A stretch of DNA of 64,000 bases from Sphingobium trunci (GCF_022664535.1 NZ_JAKUJY010000002.1:62001-126000), one strand, 5' to 3'. Shown: positions 8,354-16,930, numbered from the stretch's first letter. Program-made: numbers and translations. Notes: generated by a model not told the origin, from the letters alone.

Positions 8354-8980
8354 ATGCAGTCGGTCAACGAGCAGCGGTGGAAACTCTACAGGCAAGGGCT
8401 GAACGATACCCAGATCGCGGAGATTCAGGGTGTCACTACTTCAGCGGTTCTTTATTGGCGCAAGCGGCGAGGCCTGCCCTGCCACAACCCAAACCTCCAA
8501 GCTGGCTCGCGCCCCGTCGCGCAATGCCGCAAGTTTCTGCACGGTCTAGGATGGCGTGATACGAGTATCGCCGTGGAACAGGGCGTGACGCGCGAGAGCG
8601 TTCGTATCTGGCGGAAAGCGCAAAACCTCCCGCTCCCGCCAAGCCGAATTTATGACAGCAAACGGCAGCGATCCAATCAGATGCACGATCTCCAGCGCCG
8701 GGTCATAAAGGCTATCGGCACGTCCCTGCCACGTGACATCGCGGCCGATGCCGCCGCCGATCTGATGCTGGCGGTTGTTAGCGGCAGCGTGCCGATCAGT
8801 GACATAGAGAAACGGGCGCGGTCATTCGGCAACCGGGCGCTTCAGGAATTTGCAAACGCCTATCTTTCCCGATCTCTTGACGAGGCAGTCGATGACAATG
8901 GCGACCTGCGGCGCATCGACACGCTGGTCGATGAGTTCTCCAGCGACTGGCTGGAGGAAATGGGCGCCAGTTGGCACTAG
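8354..8980 (+). CDS. Tandem helix-turn-helix protein, element-borne
   Basis: A 208-residue protein with two similar homeodomain-like HTH units. The first is around residues 6-40 (LYRQGLNDTQIAEIQGVTTS), the second around residues 56-90 (FLHGLGWRDTSIAVEQGVTRES). Each ends in a WRK...LP tail. The C-terminal half (about 105-208) is helical and acidic with no motif I recognise. ATG 8354 is preferred to ATG 8348 because GGGAG at 8342-8346 then has 7-base spacing. It is the only evident DNA-binding regulator in the element and may control excision or the cassette. The role is inferred. Confidence 0.75.
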   Translation: MQSVNEQRWKLYRQGLNDTQIAEIQGVTTSAVLYWRKRRGLPCHNPNLQAGSRPVAQCRKFLHGLGWRDTSIAVEQGVTRESVRIWRKAQNLPLPPSRIYDSKRQRSNQMHDLQRRVIKAIGTSLPRDIAADAAADLMLAVVSGSVPISDIEKRARSFGNRALQEFANAYLSRSLDEAVDDNGDLRRIDTLVDEFSSDWLEEMGASWH

Positions 8981-9068
8981 CGATTCAGGCGGCTCGGACC
9001 GAGGTTGGGGCCGCCCCTAACTCCACACAATTGCGAGGCTCGCCTTCCTGCCCGACCGGCGCTCCTAC

Positions 9069-9992
9069 CTAGCGTTTCGTGAGCCGATTATAATCGCGGT
9101 CGTTTACGAGGAAGTTTTTTGCCTTCTTTTTAACCGTCGGGTCGTTTTCCAATAAGCCGCGCTCGATCAGAACTGTCACTGCGCGTTCCGCTATTGCATC
9201 CGCCTCCTTCGGGAGTGTCCCTATGATGGATTTAGCCTCCTGTTCAGAAAGCTGCTCCTGCCCAGACTCAGCAAGCGCAACAGCAATTTGAGCCTCAAGT
9301 TCTGCTCGTTCAAATGGCGAAAGCCAAACGACGCTTCGATATCCAAGCTCTTTGAAGAACCCGTCCATGAACGCCTCAACTGCCTTCCGAGAGTTTTGCT
9401 CGTGCAGGTCGGGGGTGCCGATGCGGGAGTAAAGATTACTTGCTAGGGCACCGATCTTGGCAGCGAATATGTCTTTTACCTGCCCCACCTTCGCAGAGAG
9501 GCACGTGTCATAATGCCCAACTCTCATCGCTACAGACAGCGGCAAAAAGGCACACAAATGATCATCTACTGATTCTGCTGCCCCTCGTGGAATGAAGAAT
9601 ATTCCGTCGACAGTGTTATTCACGACACGTTCTAGGAACTGACGGGCCAAAGCGCTCTTTTCCCGATCCCCGACGGGCACTGGACATCCGGGCAATGGCT
9701 TTGTGAATTGCTGTTCAAACTCTCGTTTAACCGCGAGGGCTAAGGGGCGGACTGCGCAGATGGTGATGTATCTGCTTTTGCACTCTTTGCCAGATCGTCG
9801 CACCAGATCACATGATTGCGTAAGCACCATAAAGTGCGAGTAATCGGGTGCCTCAGCATAATATGCGTGCGCCTCCCCTAGCGCAGTCGAAAGCGCCTGG
9901 GTCCTGCGGAGAAGATCACCTTGCCGCAACTGCTGGCGGTCCAAGTCGTCTCCCGACTCAAAAATAAAATCGAACGTCGCGACGTCGGCCAT
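9069..9992 (-). CDS. Unrecognised protein, third gene of the element cassette
   Basis: A soluble-looking protein of 307 residues without signal peptide or membrane segment. It has QGDLLRRT around residues 23-30, then a hydrophobic strand ending in the cysteine motif FMVLTQSCDLVRRSG (54-68), then a long helical C-terminal half rich in Glu and Ala. The pairing of QGD near the start with a later VLTQSCD motif recalls unnamed proteins I have seen among accessory genes, but I cannot name the family. Its ATG is 18 bases after the stop of the 86-residue gene, so it is co-transcribed with it. Base composition is clearly poorer in G+C than the host. Confidence 0.75.
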   Translation of the reverse strand: MADVATFDFIFESGDDLDRQQLRQGDLLRRTQALSTALGEAHAYYAEAPDYSHFMVLTQSCDLVRRSGKECKSRYITICAVRPLALAVKREFEQQFTKPLPGCPVPVGDREKSALARQFLERVVNNTVDGIFFIPRGAAESVDDHLCAFLPLSVAMRVGHYDTCLSAKVGQVKDIFAAKIGALASNLYSRIGTPDLHEQNSRKAVEAFMDGFFKELGYRSVVWLSPFERAELEAQIAVALAESGQEQLSEQEAKSIIGTLPKEADAIAERAVTVLIERGLLENDPTVKKKAKNFLVNDRDYNRLTKR

Positions 9993-10010
9993 ACCAGGCG
10001 GAGGTCCCGC

Positions 10011-10271
10011 TTATCGCGTCAGGTCAGCTGCGACTACGGACGTAAGTTCCAGTTCCGGCTCTTTCTGTCCATGCCTTGAGATATTAATATCTCGGAGATC
10101 AAGCCCATCGCGACCCGCTTGAACGGCTTTTACAATGCCGTTCTTAACGTGAAGCGTCTTTGGCTTCGCGCTTATGAAGTCAGATGTCGCAACGTCGCCG
10201 CTAGTCAGAGCATGCACCGTCACCGTCCCTGACCTAAATGAGCGGACCTTAATTGGTGCTTTCAACGACAT
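10011..10271 (-). CDS. Unrecognised small protein, second gene of the element cassette
   Basis: An 86-residue, probably beta-rich protein (alternating hydrophobic residues in KVRSFRSGTVTVHAL and TLHVKNGIVKAVQAG) with a charged C-terminal part. Its ATG lies inside the end of the upstream gene with a 23-base overlap, which points to translational coupling and a fixed ratio of the two products. No known domain is recognised. The small size and tight coupling would fit an adaptor, antitoxin or immunity-type partner, but nothing in the sequence proves this. Confidence 0.7.
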   Translation of the reverse strand: MSLKAPIKVRSFRSGTVTVHALTSGDVATSDFISAKPKTLHVKNGIVKAVQAGRDGLDLRDINISRHGQKEPELELTSVVAADLTR

Positions 10272-10944
10272 TTGCGCCTTCCTCTAGCTTTGCTTCAGCC
10301 AAGAAGCCTACGGCTTCAAACGCCTCATAACCATAATAAGATTTAAGAATGCTTTGGCTGTGATCCAACGCCCTTTGGATCATGCCGGGGACAAAATCGC
10401 CGTAACGCGAGATGTCCGGCTCCGGTCGATGGTAATTGAAGTTGAAGCTTACATTCTGCTCAGTCATAATGCGGTTGAAGTTCAAAACTTCCGGACCATC
10501 CATCTGAAGTTGAACACCACTTTGACGTAGATTAAGCTTACCTTCACCTTCTAGCGCTTCTCGCGTTTCAAACAGATCTTCTACCATACTATTCGGATTG
10601 TCATCCACATAGTTTAGATTGCATCCGATCGCCATCACCGGCGTGTGCGGCAACACGCTGAGCATTTTGAGCAGAACGTTTTCGACGTTCGCAAATGTCT
10701 CAGGCCGCGCATCCACGGCAAATATGTCTGTTCGATCAGGAGTGACGAGAAAGGCCACGCCTTCAAAGAAGCTCAACTGAATAACGCGTTGACCATTCTG
10801 CGCGATCATTTCCAGGAATTGCATGTCCTCCCCCTCCGCCTTGTCGAAGAGGTGCCGCGCAATCCATGCGGGCTGGAAAATGGCAGGATTGAATTGAGCG
10901 ACCAGGACTACGATCGGCGCACGTGTATCAAGTGTGAGCGTCAT
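10249..10944 (-). CDS. Unrecognised protein, first gene of the element cassette
   Basis: A 231-residue acidic protein with alternating beta and alpha character. The N-terminus is strand-like (APIVVLVAQFNPAIF), strand pairs recur (QRVIQLSFFEGVAFLV), and an aromatic patch VSFNFNYHRPEPDISRYGDF (165-184) precedes a C-terminal helix. There is no signal peptide, membrane segment or catalytic motif that I recognise. ATG 10944 has AGGGCG about ten bases upstream. It leads a three-gene unit (231, 86 and 307 residues) on the minus strand. The overall plan loosely recalls sporadic single-domain accessory proteins, without a confident family match. Confidence 0.75.
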   Translation of the reverse strand: MTLTLDTRAPIVVLVAQFNPAIFQPAWIARHLFDKAEGEDMQFLEMIAQNGQRVIQLSFFEGVAFLVTPDRTDIFAVDARPETFANVENVLLKMLSVLPHTPVMAIGCNLNYVDDNPNSMVEDLFETREALEGEGKLNLRQSGVQLQMDGPEVLNFNRIMTEQNVSFNFNYHRPEPDISRYGDFVPGMIQRALDHSQSILKSYYGYEAFEAVGFLAEAKLEEGANVVESTN

Positions 10945-11070
10945 TTATGGCCACGCCCTACGCGCATCAATAAGCCCCCCGAGTATGAGTCGTCCTGCAT
11001 ATCCCATGATTCAACTCCACTTTCAAATCATTGAAGGGCCGCTCGTCTCATTCCTTGTCCGCACTGATGC

Positions 11071-11868
11071 TCAACGCTGAATTGTGAACCCCGGAGGTGG
11101 CGGCAGGATCGAATAGCCGGGCGGCGGCGGAATAGATCCCGCGCCGACGCCCATATTCTCCTTCGCCAGTTTGCGCGCCGCCTTGACGATCTTGTTCACC
11201 GCCTCCTGCTTGTCGTCGCCCGGCATCGCCGCCCAATCCGGCGAACCGATCAGCCCGGCAATGTCATTATAGCTGGTCGCGCCAGCCATCTCGCGGAAGC
11301 GCCCATATTCTTCCGGCGTCATGTCCTTGCGGACGAAGGACGGCACAGTGACATCTGCGTTCAGCAGGGCATTGTTGACCGGATCGCCCTGGCGGGTCGA
11401 AAGCCAGACAGGCGACACAATGTCAGGACCAACCCCGCCTTCGCTGATGACAGGGCGGCCCCACACGTCCCGCTGCACCGGCAGGGATTGCGACATGCCC
11501 GGCACCCGGCGGCGCACAGCATCAAGGATTGTGTCCGCCTCTCGGAGCGTCGGATCAGCCGTCCGCGCCAACTGTGCGATACCGGCCGGGACCGCGAGTG
11601 AACCCGCAGTGCGCTTCAGCCAGCTATTGGCGTAGCGGCCCGGATCGTTCACCGCGTCCACCAGATCGCCCAGCCCGGAAAGCCAAGTCTTGCTGGAAAG
11701 GTTCTGCATGACAGAAGCCGTCACCAGAAGCGCCACGTCCTCGCGCTGCTTCTCCGTCATGTGATCCTGCAACTCGACCATTCCGGCCGCCACGCCGAGG
11801 GTAGAGGCGAAGGGATCGAGACGCTGATAGCTAAGATATTCGTCCCCGATCTTGATTGAGTAGGGTTA
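11071..11868 (-). pseudogene. C-terminal fragment of a large phage protein (LPD38-like)
   Basis: The frame is open from just after an in-frame TAA (11866-11868) to the stop at 11071, with a possible GTG start at 11793. Residues upstream of that GTG still read as family sequence (IGDEYLSYQRLDPFASTLGV), so the homology runs into the stop and the N-terminal part is missing. The middle (RYANSWLKRTAGSLAVPAG, then PTLREADTILDAVRRRVPG) matches the C-terminal end of the large polyvalent proteins of tailed phages (LPD38-like, from memory). The tail has Pro-rich repeats PPPPGYSI and PPPPGFTI. It is a relic of a prophage ancestor of the element and is unlikely to be functional. Confidence 0.7.
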
Positions 11869-11939
11869 CCGAAATATCAACATTGCGGCCTGCGAATAAA
11901 TTATCGGTCGGGGCGAACCCCGCCCGAACGGATGCACAC

Positions 11940-13049
11940 TCAGCGGCAGACAAGATTTTCTAGTGCCTGAGCGTGCTGCCGCAGATGCTCAACAAGATGT
12001 TCGGCATGGACATAACCGCCGGAAGCACCGGGCAGCTTCTGACCGAGCAGGAGGGCCGACTCGGCATAAGGAACCCCTCCCGCGATGAATAAGGTACGCG
12101 CGTGGTGGCGATACTCGTGCGGACTCGGCAGGCCATCCTCACGCGGCTCCTCAATGTGGCCAGAGGCGCTTGTTGCCGACGGCCACAGCCATCCGCTACC
12201 CAGCGGCGCATCCGCTTCCATTCTCGCCCGCAGACGCTCCGTCAGCCTGGTACCCATCGGGAACAGCATTTGTCCGCCGGTCTTCATGTGGCGGAATTTC
12301 AGGATCGAGCGTTCGAGATCGACATCATCGCGACGGACTTGGAGCAAGGATGACCGCCTTGCTCCTGTCAGCATCAAGGCGATGTGCAGGTCGCGACGGA
12401 TCGGTGCGAGTTCCTCAACATCCTTCCACCATCCGTCGAGGTCCACCGCAGCGACCTGACGGCGCTTCGTTGAAGGCACCCGCAACGCGGCAACCGGATT
12501 TCCGCCGATGGTCTCGTCCAGCCTCATGGCCGTGTTGATCGCTGCCCGCAGCGTCCGCATCACGCTGGCGGCGGTCGTCTCCCCGTGCTTCCTCTTGAGG
12601 CTGTCGAAGAGGTCGCGCACCTCCTGCCGCGAAATATCGGCCACGGCCCGGTTTCGGAATTTTGAGAGGTACTGATCAAGATGGTAGAGATAGCCCTCCG
12701 TCGTTCGCGGGCTAAACGTCTTTTCCGACAAATGGGCCTCCAGCGCCTGCTTCAGCGTGATCCCGCTCTCGGCAGGTCCCGCCGTCGGATCGACGCCGGA
12801 CTGTATCTGGCTCATAAGGGATTTGGCTCGGTTGCGGGCTTCGCGCAGGCCAATGCGGTCGCAACGGTCGATCTTCACGCGGACGGTCCGAACATGCCGT
12901 CCGTTACGGCGCACGTCACCCTGGACCGCATAGGTCCTGGTCGAGGCATGGCAGATGACCATCAGCCCCTTCACCTGCTCGTCGCGGTGGATGCCTGATC
13001 CAAGGGGAAGGTCCCGGATGCGGGCTTCCGTCATATTCAATACGGCCAT
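11940..13049 (-). CDS. Tyrosine recombinase / integrase of the tRNA-Lys element
   Basis: Catalyses site-specific recombination between attP and the 3' end of tRNA-Lys. The 369-residue protein has an N-terminal arm-binding part, a SAM-like core-binding domain (about 95-190) and a catalytic domain. Active-site residues are R231 (TGARRSS), K256 (RHMKTGG), H311 and R314 (HEYRH) and the nucleophile Y346 (GGYVH). The usual GH of the LGH motif reads GQ here. The gene reads away from attR, whose repeat starts 141 bases upstream of its ATG, as expected for element integrases. It appears intact, so excision could still occur. Confidence 0.93.
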   Translation of the reverse strand: MAVLNMTEARIRDLPLGSGIHRDEQVKGLMVICHASTRTYAVQGDVRRNGRHVRTVRVKIDRCDRIGLREARNRAKSLMSQIQSGVDPTAGPAESGITLKQALEAHLSEKTFSPRTTEGYLYHLDQYLSKFRNRAVADISRQEVRDLFDSLKRKHGETTAASVMRTLRAAINTAMRLDETIGGNPVAALRVPSTKRRQVAAVDLDGWWKDVEELAPIRRDLHIALMLTGARRSSLLQVRRDDVDLERSILKFRHMKTGGQMLFPMGTRLTERLRARMEADAPLGSGWLWPSATSASGHIEEPREDGLPSPHEYRHHARTLFIAGGVPYAESALLLGQKLPGASGGYVHAEHLVEHLRQHAQALENLVCR

Positions 13050-13189
13050 TTAGGTCTCCGAAAAGTACCGGCCTGAGCACCGAAATCGCGCTCTCTCTGA
13101 GCGGCTCAGGTTGACCTAAATGTCGTGAAAACACTGTCCCGCGAACCATGATTGGCCCTGATTTCCTTAGATTTTCCTCTGATTCCTGA

Positions 13190-13235
13190 ACTTTTAATCA
13201 GTAGGTCGCTGGTTCGAATCCAGCAGGGCTCACCA
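13190..13235 (+). repeat. attR: second copy of the 46-bp tRNA-Lys 3' end
   Basis: Identical to 7765-7810. The 5' half of a tRNA is missing before it, so it is not a second tRNA gene. It marks the distal boundary of the integrated element and the pre-integration chromosome continues from 13236. Confidence 0.95.
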
Positions 13236-13248
13236 TTTTATGCTGCCG

Positions 13249-13356
13249 TCAGGCGAGGATCGCCAGCATCAGTGCGGCGCAGCACCATATCTCGATCGAC
13301 ACCAGCAGGCCGAACAGGATGCCGACCATGGCCGGAGGCTTCAGCGCTTCTTCCAT
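13249..13356 (-). CDS. Small single-span membrane protein (35 residues)
   Basis: Reads MEEALKPPAMVGILFGLLVS followed by IEIWCCAALMLAILA: a short acidic head and one hydrophobic segment from about residue 9 to the C-terminus, with two adjacent cysteines. ATG 13356 is preceded by a near-ideal Shine-Dalgarno (GGAGAGG, about six bases upstream), which is the main evidence for translation. It ends 13 bases outside attR, so in the uninserted genome it would lie next to tRNA-Lys, on the opposite strand. Function is unknown. Confidence 0.55.
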   Translation of the reverse strand: MEEALKPPAMVGILFGLLVSIEIWCCAALMLAILA

Positions 13357-13597
13357 CTGACCTCTCCAATTCTTTCTGCAAGATGAACGGCTTAACCGGA
13401 CAACTGGTTCCCGGAACATCTCGGCGCATCGCTTCGGTTCATCGCATTGCGCGCGGTCGCACGGGCGCAATCCGATTGAGGGTGTTTACCCTGCCTACTG
13501 TCAGCAGGGTGACACGCTCAGTTCCGTTGCGGGCGCAGAGGGGAGATCGAGCGGAGGGTCGTGCTTGCGGCGCGGCGGGGTTGCCGCAGGTTGCCCA

Positions 13598-15469
13598 TTA
13601 TCCGGCGGCGATGGGCAGGATCGTCCTGGCTGGCACTTCCACATGTCCGAAATGACAGGCCGTGGGACCGCCATTGATGTAGAGGATCAAGCCCGACCCC
13701 CGAAAGCGCATGGCCAGCCTGTGGCGATCCGGATCTTCCCATTGCTCGACCGTCAACCTCTGTTCCTGTTCGTCAAGCCATTCGACATCATCTTCGGTCA
13801 GCCAGCCCGTTTCGCGAAGTTCCGGCTTCGCGCTTCGCAAGGCGGCGAGTGCAAACGCATATTCCTCGATATCCCGGTCCCGCCCTGCCCAATCAATCCA
13901 GCCGATCGCATTATCCTGTGCATAGGCATTGTTGTTGCCCTGCTGCGACCGGCCGAACTCATCCCCTGCCGTCAACATGATCGTGCCGCGTGAACAGAAG
14001 AGCGTAGCGAGCAGCGCCTTCACGTCGCGCCGCCGGGCACCCAGCACCAGCGGATCGGATGCCGCTCCCTCCACGCCATTGTTCCAGCTGAAATTCTCGC
14101 CATGGCCGTCGCGATTGTCCTCGCCATTGGCGTGATTATGCTTGTGGGCATGGGCGGTCAGGTCAGCCAGCGTGAAGCCGTCATGGGCCGCCAGGAAATT
14201 GACCGTCCGGGTCGTGGGACCATGTCCGAAAATGTCGGACGATCCGGCAAGGCGCGTCGCCAGGGCGCCGAGCATCCCACGGTCTCCTCGCCAAAAGCGC
14301 CGCAGGTCATCACGATAGCGGTCGTTCCATTCCAGCCAGCCATCGCCAAATTGCCCCAGCTGATAGCCGCCAGGACCGATATCCCAGGGTTCGGCGATCA
14401 ACACGCGGTCAGCGAGGAACGGATCGGCCCGCATTGCCACCAGCAGCGGTGCCTGCACGTCGAACCCATCCGGCAAACGTCCCACCGCAGGGGCCAGATC
14501 GAAGCGAAAGCCGTCCACGCCGGCCATGCCGACGAACCAGCGCAGGGAATCCAGGATCAGCCGCTGCATCGCCGGATGATTGCAATCGATGCTGTTGCCG
14601 GTGCCGGTGTCGTTGATGAGCCTGCCGTCCGGTTCATGCCGCCGGAACGCGCTGCGCGCATCGAGGCCGCGCAGCGACAGCGTCGGGCCCAGCGCATCAC
14701 TCTCTCCGTCATGATTGTAGACCATGTCGAGGATGACGCCGATCCCGGCCTGGTGAAGCGCCGTAACGGCCTGCCGCAGTTCGTTCAGGCCGCCGGGCGC
14801 GATCCGGGGATCGAGCGCGAAATAGCTGACCGGATTATAGCCCCACGCATTGCGCAGGCCGAGCGGCCCCAGATGCCGCTCATCGATCCAGGCATTGATC
14901 GGCATCAGTTCGACAGCAGAGACATGCAGCCGCTTCAGATGTTCGATCACCGCCGGGTGGCCAAGCGCCGCTACGGTTCCGCGCTGTTTCTCCGGAATAT
15001 CGGGATGCAGCATGGTGAAACCCCGCACCTGCACTTCGTAGATGAGGCCACCCGGGCGAAACAGCGGCGGCGCGTGGACGATCGGTGGAAGTGGAGCGGA
15101 CAAAACCGCCTTGGGCATGAGGGCGGCAGTGTCCGCCCCCTCGCCGCGTCGCATAGCCAGCGCCGGATCATAGACAAACGCCCGGTCGATGGCCGTCGCA
15201 TAAGGATCAAGCAGCAGCTTGTCGGGATCGAACCAGAAACCGGCGCCAGGATCATAAGGCCCATCGGCGCGAATGCCATAACGCGCGCCCTGCGCCAGAC
15301 CAGGCACGTCGAGGGACCAGATGCCATCACCGCCCTGCGTCATGGGCAGGCGCGTCTCCTGATCCTCTTCGTCGAACAGGCACAGCCAAAGCTGGGCGGC
15401 GTCGGGCGAACGGACATGGAAGCGCGTTCCCCCCTCATGCATTTCCGGGCCGAGCGGCGGCTGGTTCAT
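13598..15469 (-). CDS. glgX: Glycogen debranching enzyme GlgX
   Basis: A GH13 isoamylase-type enzyme that cleaves alpha-1,6 branches of phosphorylase-limited glycogen. The 623-residue protein has an N-terminal CBM48-like domain (about 10-100) and a TIM barrel with DMVYNHDGE (248-256), nucleophile D324 in FRFDLAPAVG, acid E360 in LIAEPWD and D430 in FLAAHDGF. It is the last gene of the glycogen operon, and its ATG overlaps the glgA stop by four bases. Its length is slightly below that of E. coli GlgX, with a short C-terminal domain. Confidence 0.93.
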   Translation of the reverse strand: MNQPPLGPEMHEGGTRFHVRSPDAAQLWLCLFDEEDQETRLPMTQGGDGIWSLDVPGLAQGARYGIRADGPYDPGAGFWFDPDKLLLDPYATAIDRAFVYDPALAMRRGEGADTAALMPKAVLSAPLPPIVHAPPLFRPGGLIYEVQVRGFTMLHPDIPEKQRGTVAALGHPAVIEHLKRLHVSAVELMPINAWIDERHLGPLGLRNAWGYNPVSYFALDPRIAPGGLNELRQAVTALHQAGIGVILDMVYNHDGESDALGPTLSLRGLDARSAFRRHEPDGRLINDTGTGNSIDCNHPAMQRLILDSLRWFVGMAGVDGFRFDLAPAVGRLPDGFDVQAPLLVAMRADPFLADRVLIAEPWDIGPGGYQLGQFGDGWLEWNDRYRDDLRRFWRGDRGMLGALATRLAGSSDIFGHGPTTRTVNFLAAHDGFTLADLTAHAHKHNHANGEDNRDGHGENFSWNNGVEGAASDPLVLGARRRDVKALLATLFCSRGTIMLTAGDEFGRSQQGNNNAYAQDNAIGWIDWAGRDRDIEEYAFALAALRSAKPELRETGWLTEDDVEWLDEQEQRLTVEQWEDPDRHRLAMRFRGSGLILYINGGPTACHFGHVEVPARTILPIAAG

Positions 15470-16926
15470 GCCGCTTCCGGCATGAGGGACCGGAACAGCT
15501 CCGCATAGCGCCCAGCGCTGTGGGTCCAGGAGAAGTCGGCGCGCATTCCCGCCCGCTGCATCGCTTGCCAGTCGAGCTTGTTCGCGTGCAGCCGGATGGT
15601 GCGTGCGATCGCGCCATGCAGCGCCAGCGGATCGGAGGGCGCGAAGACCACACCGGTTGCCGCCGCGGCACCGACCGCTGCCTCATTGGCGTCGATCACC
15701 GTGTCGGCCAGCCCCCCGACACGCGCCACCACCGGCACGCAGCCATAGCGAAGTCCGTAAAGCTGCGTGAGGCCGCAAGGCTCGAAACGGGAGGGGATGA
15801 GGATCGCGTCCGCGCCAGCCTGCATCAGATGGGACAAAGGCTCGTCATAGCCGATCTGCGCGCCCACGCGGCCGCGATGCCGGTCGGCGGCCGCCAGGAA
15901 AGCGCCCTCCAGAGGATGATCGCCCGAACCCAGCACCGCCAGCTTGCCGCCCAGCCCCACCAGATGGTCGATCGCGTCCATCACCATATCCATGCCCTTC
16001 TGCCAGGTCAGGCGGCTGACGATGATGAAGAGCGGCGCATGATCCCGGTCGAGACCGAAGCGCGCCTCCAGCGCCCTGCGATTGGCGGCCCTCCCGCCCA
16101 GCGCCCGCGCACTGAAGGGCTTGGCAATCAATGGATCGGTCGCCGGGTCCCAGATGGCGGTATCGACGCCGTTCAATATGCCGTGCAGCCGGTCCGCGCG
16201 GCCATTGATCAGCCCATCCAGCCCCATGCCATGCACCGGGGAGCGGATTTCATCGGCATAGGTCGGGCTGACGGTGGTAATGGCGTCGGCGGAAACCAGC
16301 CCTGCCTTGAGAAAACCGGTACCCCCATAATATTCGACACCGTCGACACCCCAGGCTTCAGGCGGCAGGCCCAATGGCGCGAAAATCTCCGCGCCGAACC
16401 GCCCCTGAAAGGCGAGATTGTGGATCGTCACCACCTTGGGCACGGCATGGGCCGGACCGAAGCGCATATAGGCGACGGTCATCGCCGCCTGCCAGTCATG
16501 GGCATGAACGAGATCGGGCCGCCAGCCCTTCACACCTTCAGCCGCGATGTCCGCGCCCACGCGGGACAGGGCGGCAAAGCGCTTCCAATTATCGCTCCAT
16601 TCCCGGCCACCAGGATCGCCATAGGGGCCACCCTCCCGCGCGAAATAGGCAGGCGCGTCGAGCACCAGCAGATCAAGATCGCCGACCTTGGCCGCCAGCA
16701 CGGTCGCGGGCGCACCGAACAGCGCGTCATAGCGGCGCACAGCCTTCGCCTTTCCCATTTGCGACAGAACGGAGGGGTAGCCTGGCACCAGCGTCCGCAC
16801 CGCCATCCCATGCCCCGCCAACGCGCCCGGCAGCGCGCCTGCCACATCGGCGAGCCCGCCCGTCTTGATCAACGGATAGATTTCGGACGCGACCGAAAGA
16901 ATCTGCATCGAAGCCGTCTTGCTCAA
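15466..16926 (-). CDS. glgA: Glycogen synthase
   Basis: A GT5 glucosyltransferase that extends alpha-1,4 chains from ADP-glucose. The 486-residue protein starts with the ADP-glucose site KTGGLADVAG (K21) and carries VHAHDWQAAM, the C-terminal Rossmann signature SRLTWQKGMDMV and PSRFEPCGLTQLYGLRYG. It lies four bases after glgC and overlaps glgX, so it is translationally coupled in the glgP-B-C-A-X operon. Confidence 0.95.
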   Translation of the reverse strand: MSKTASMQILSVASEIYPLIKTGGLADVAGALPGALAGHGMAVRTLVPGYPSVLSQMGKAKAVRRYDALFGAPATVLAAKVGDLDLLVLDAPAYFAREGGPYGDPGGREWSDNWKRFAALSRVGADIAAEGVKGWRPDLVHAHDWQAAMTVAYMRFGPAHAVPKVVTIHNLAFQGRFGAEIFAPLGLPPEAWGVDGVEYYGGTGFLKAGLVSADAITTVSPTYADEIRSPVHGMGLDGLINGRADRLHGILNGVDTAIWDPATDPLIAKPFSARALGGRAANRRALEARFGLDRDHAPLFIIVSRLTWQKGMDMVMDAIDHLVGLGGKLAVLGSGDHPLEGAFLAAADRHRGRVGAQIGYDEPLSHLMQAGADAILIPSRFEPCGLTQLYGLRYGCVPVVARVGGLADTVIDANEAAVGAAAATGVVFAPSDPLALHGAIARTIRLHANKLDWQAMQRAGMRADFSWTHSAGRYAELFRSLMPEAA

Positions 16927-16930
16927 TCGT

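Larger units (their letters stand above)
7811..13235. mobile_element. tRNA-Lys-integrated element, 5,425 bp
   Basis: The element is bounded by the 46-bp att repeats and carries its own tyrosine integrase 141 bases inside the distal repeat. Contents in order are a small conserved gene (7912), a tandem-HTH protein (8354), a three-gene minus-strand cassette (10944 to 9069), a truncated phage large protein (11868 to 11071) and the integrase (13049 to 11940). No capsid, replication or transfer genes are present, so it is either a satellite-like integrative element or a prophage worn down to integrase and cargo. Sampled lines of the cassette have 26 and 30 G+C in 60 bases, against 37 in a sampled chromosomal line. 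Confidence 0.9.

Noticed and set aside
13190..13235. A possible second tRNA-Lys gene
   Set aside because: Only the 3' 46 bases are present; no acceptor 5' strand or D arm precedes them, so it is the attR copy.
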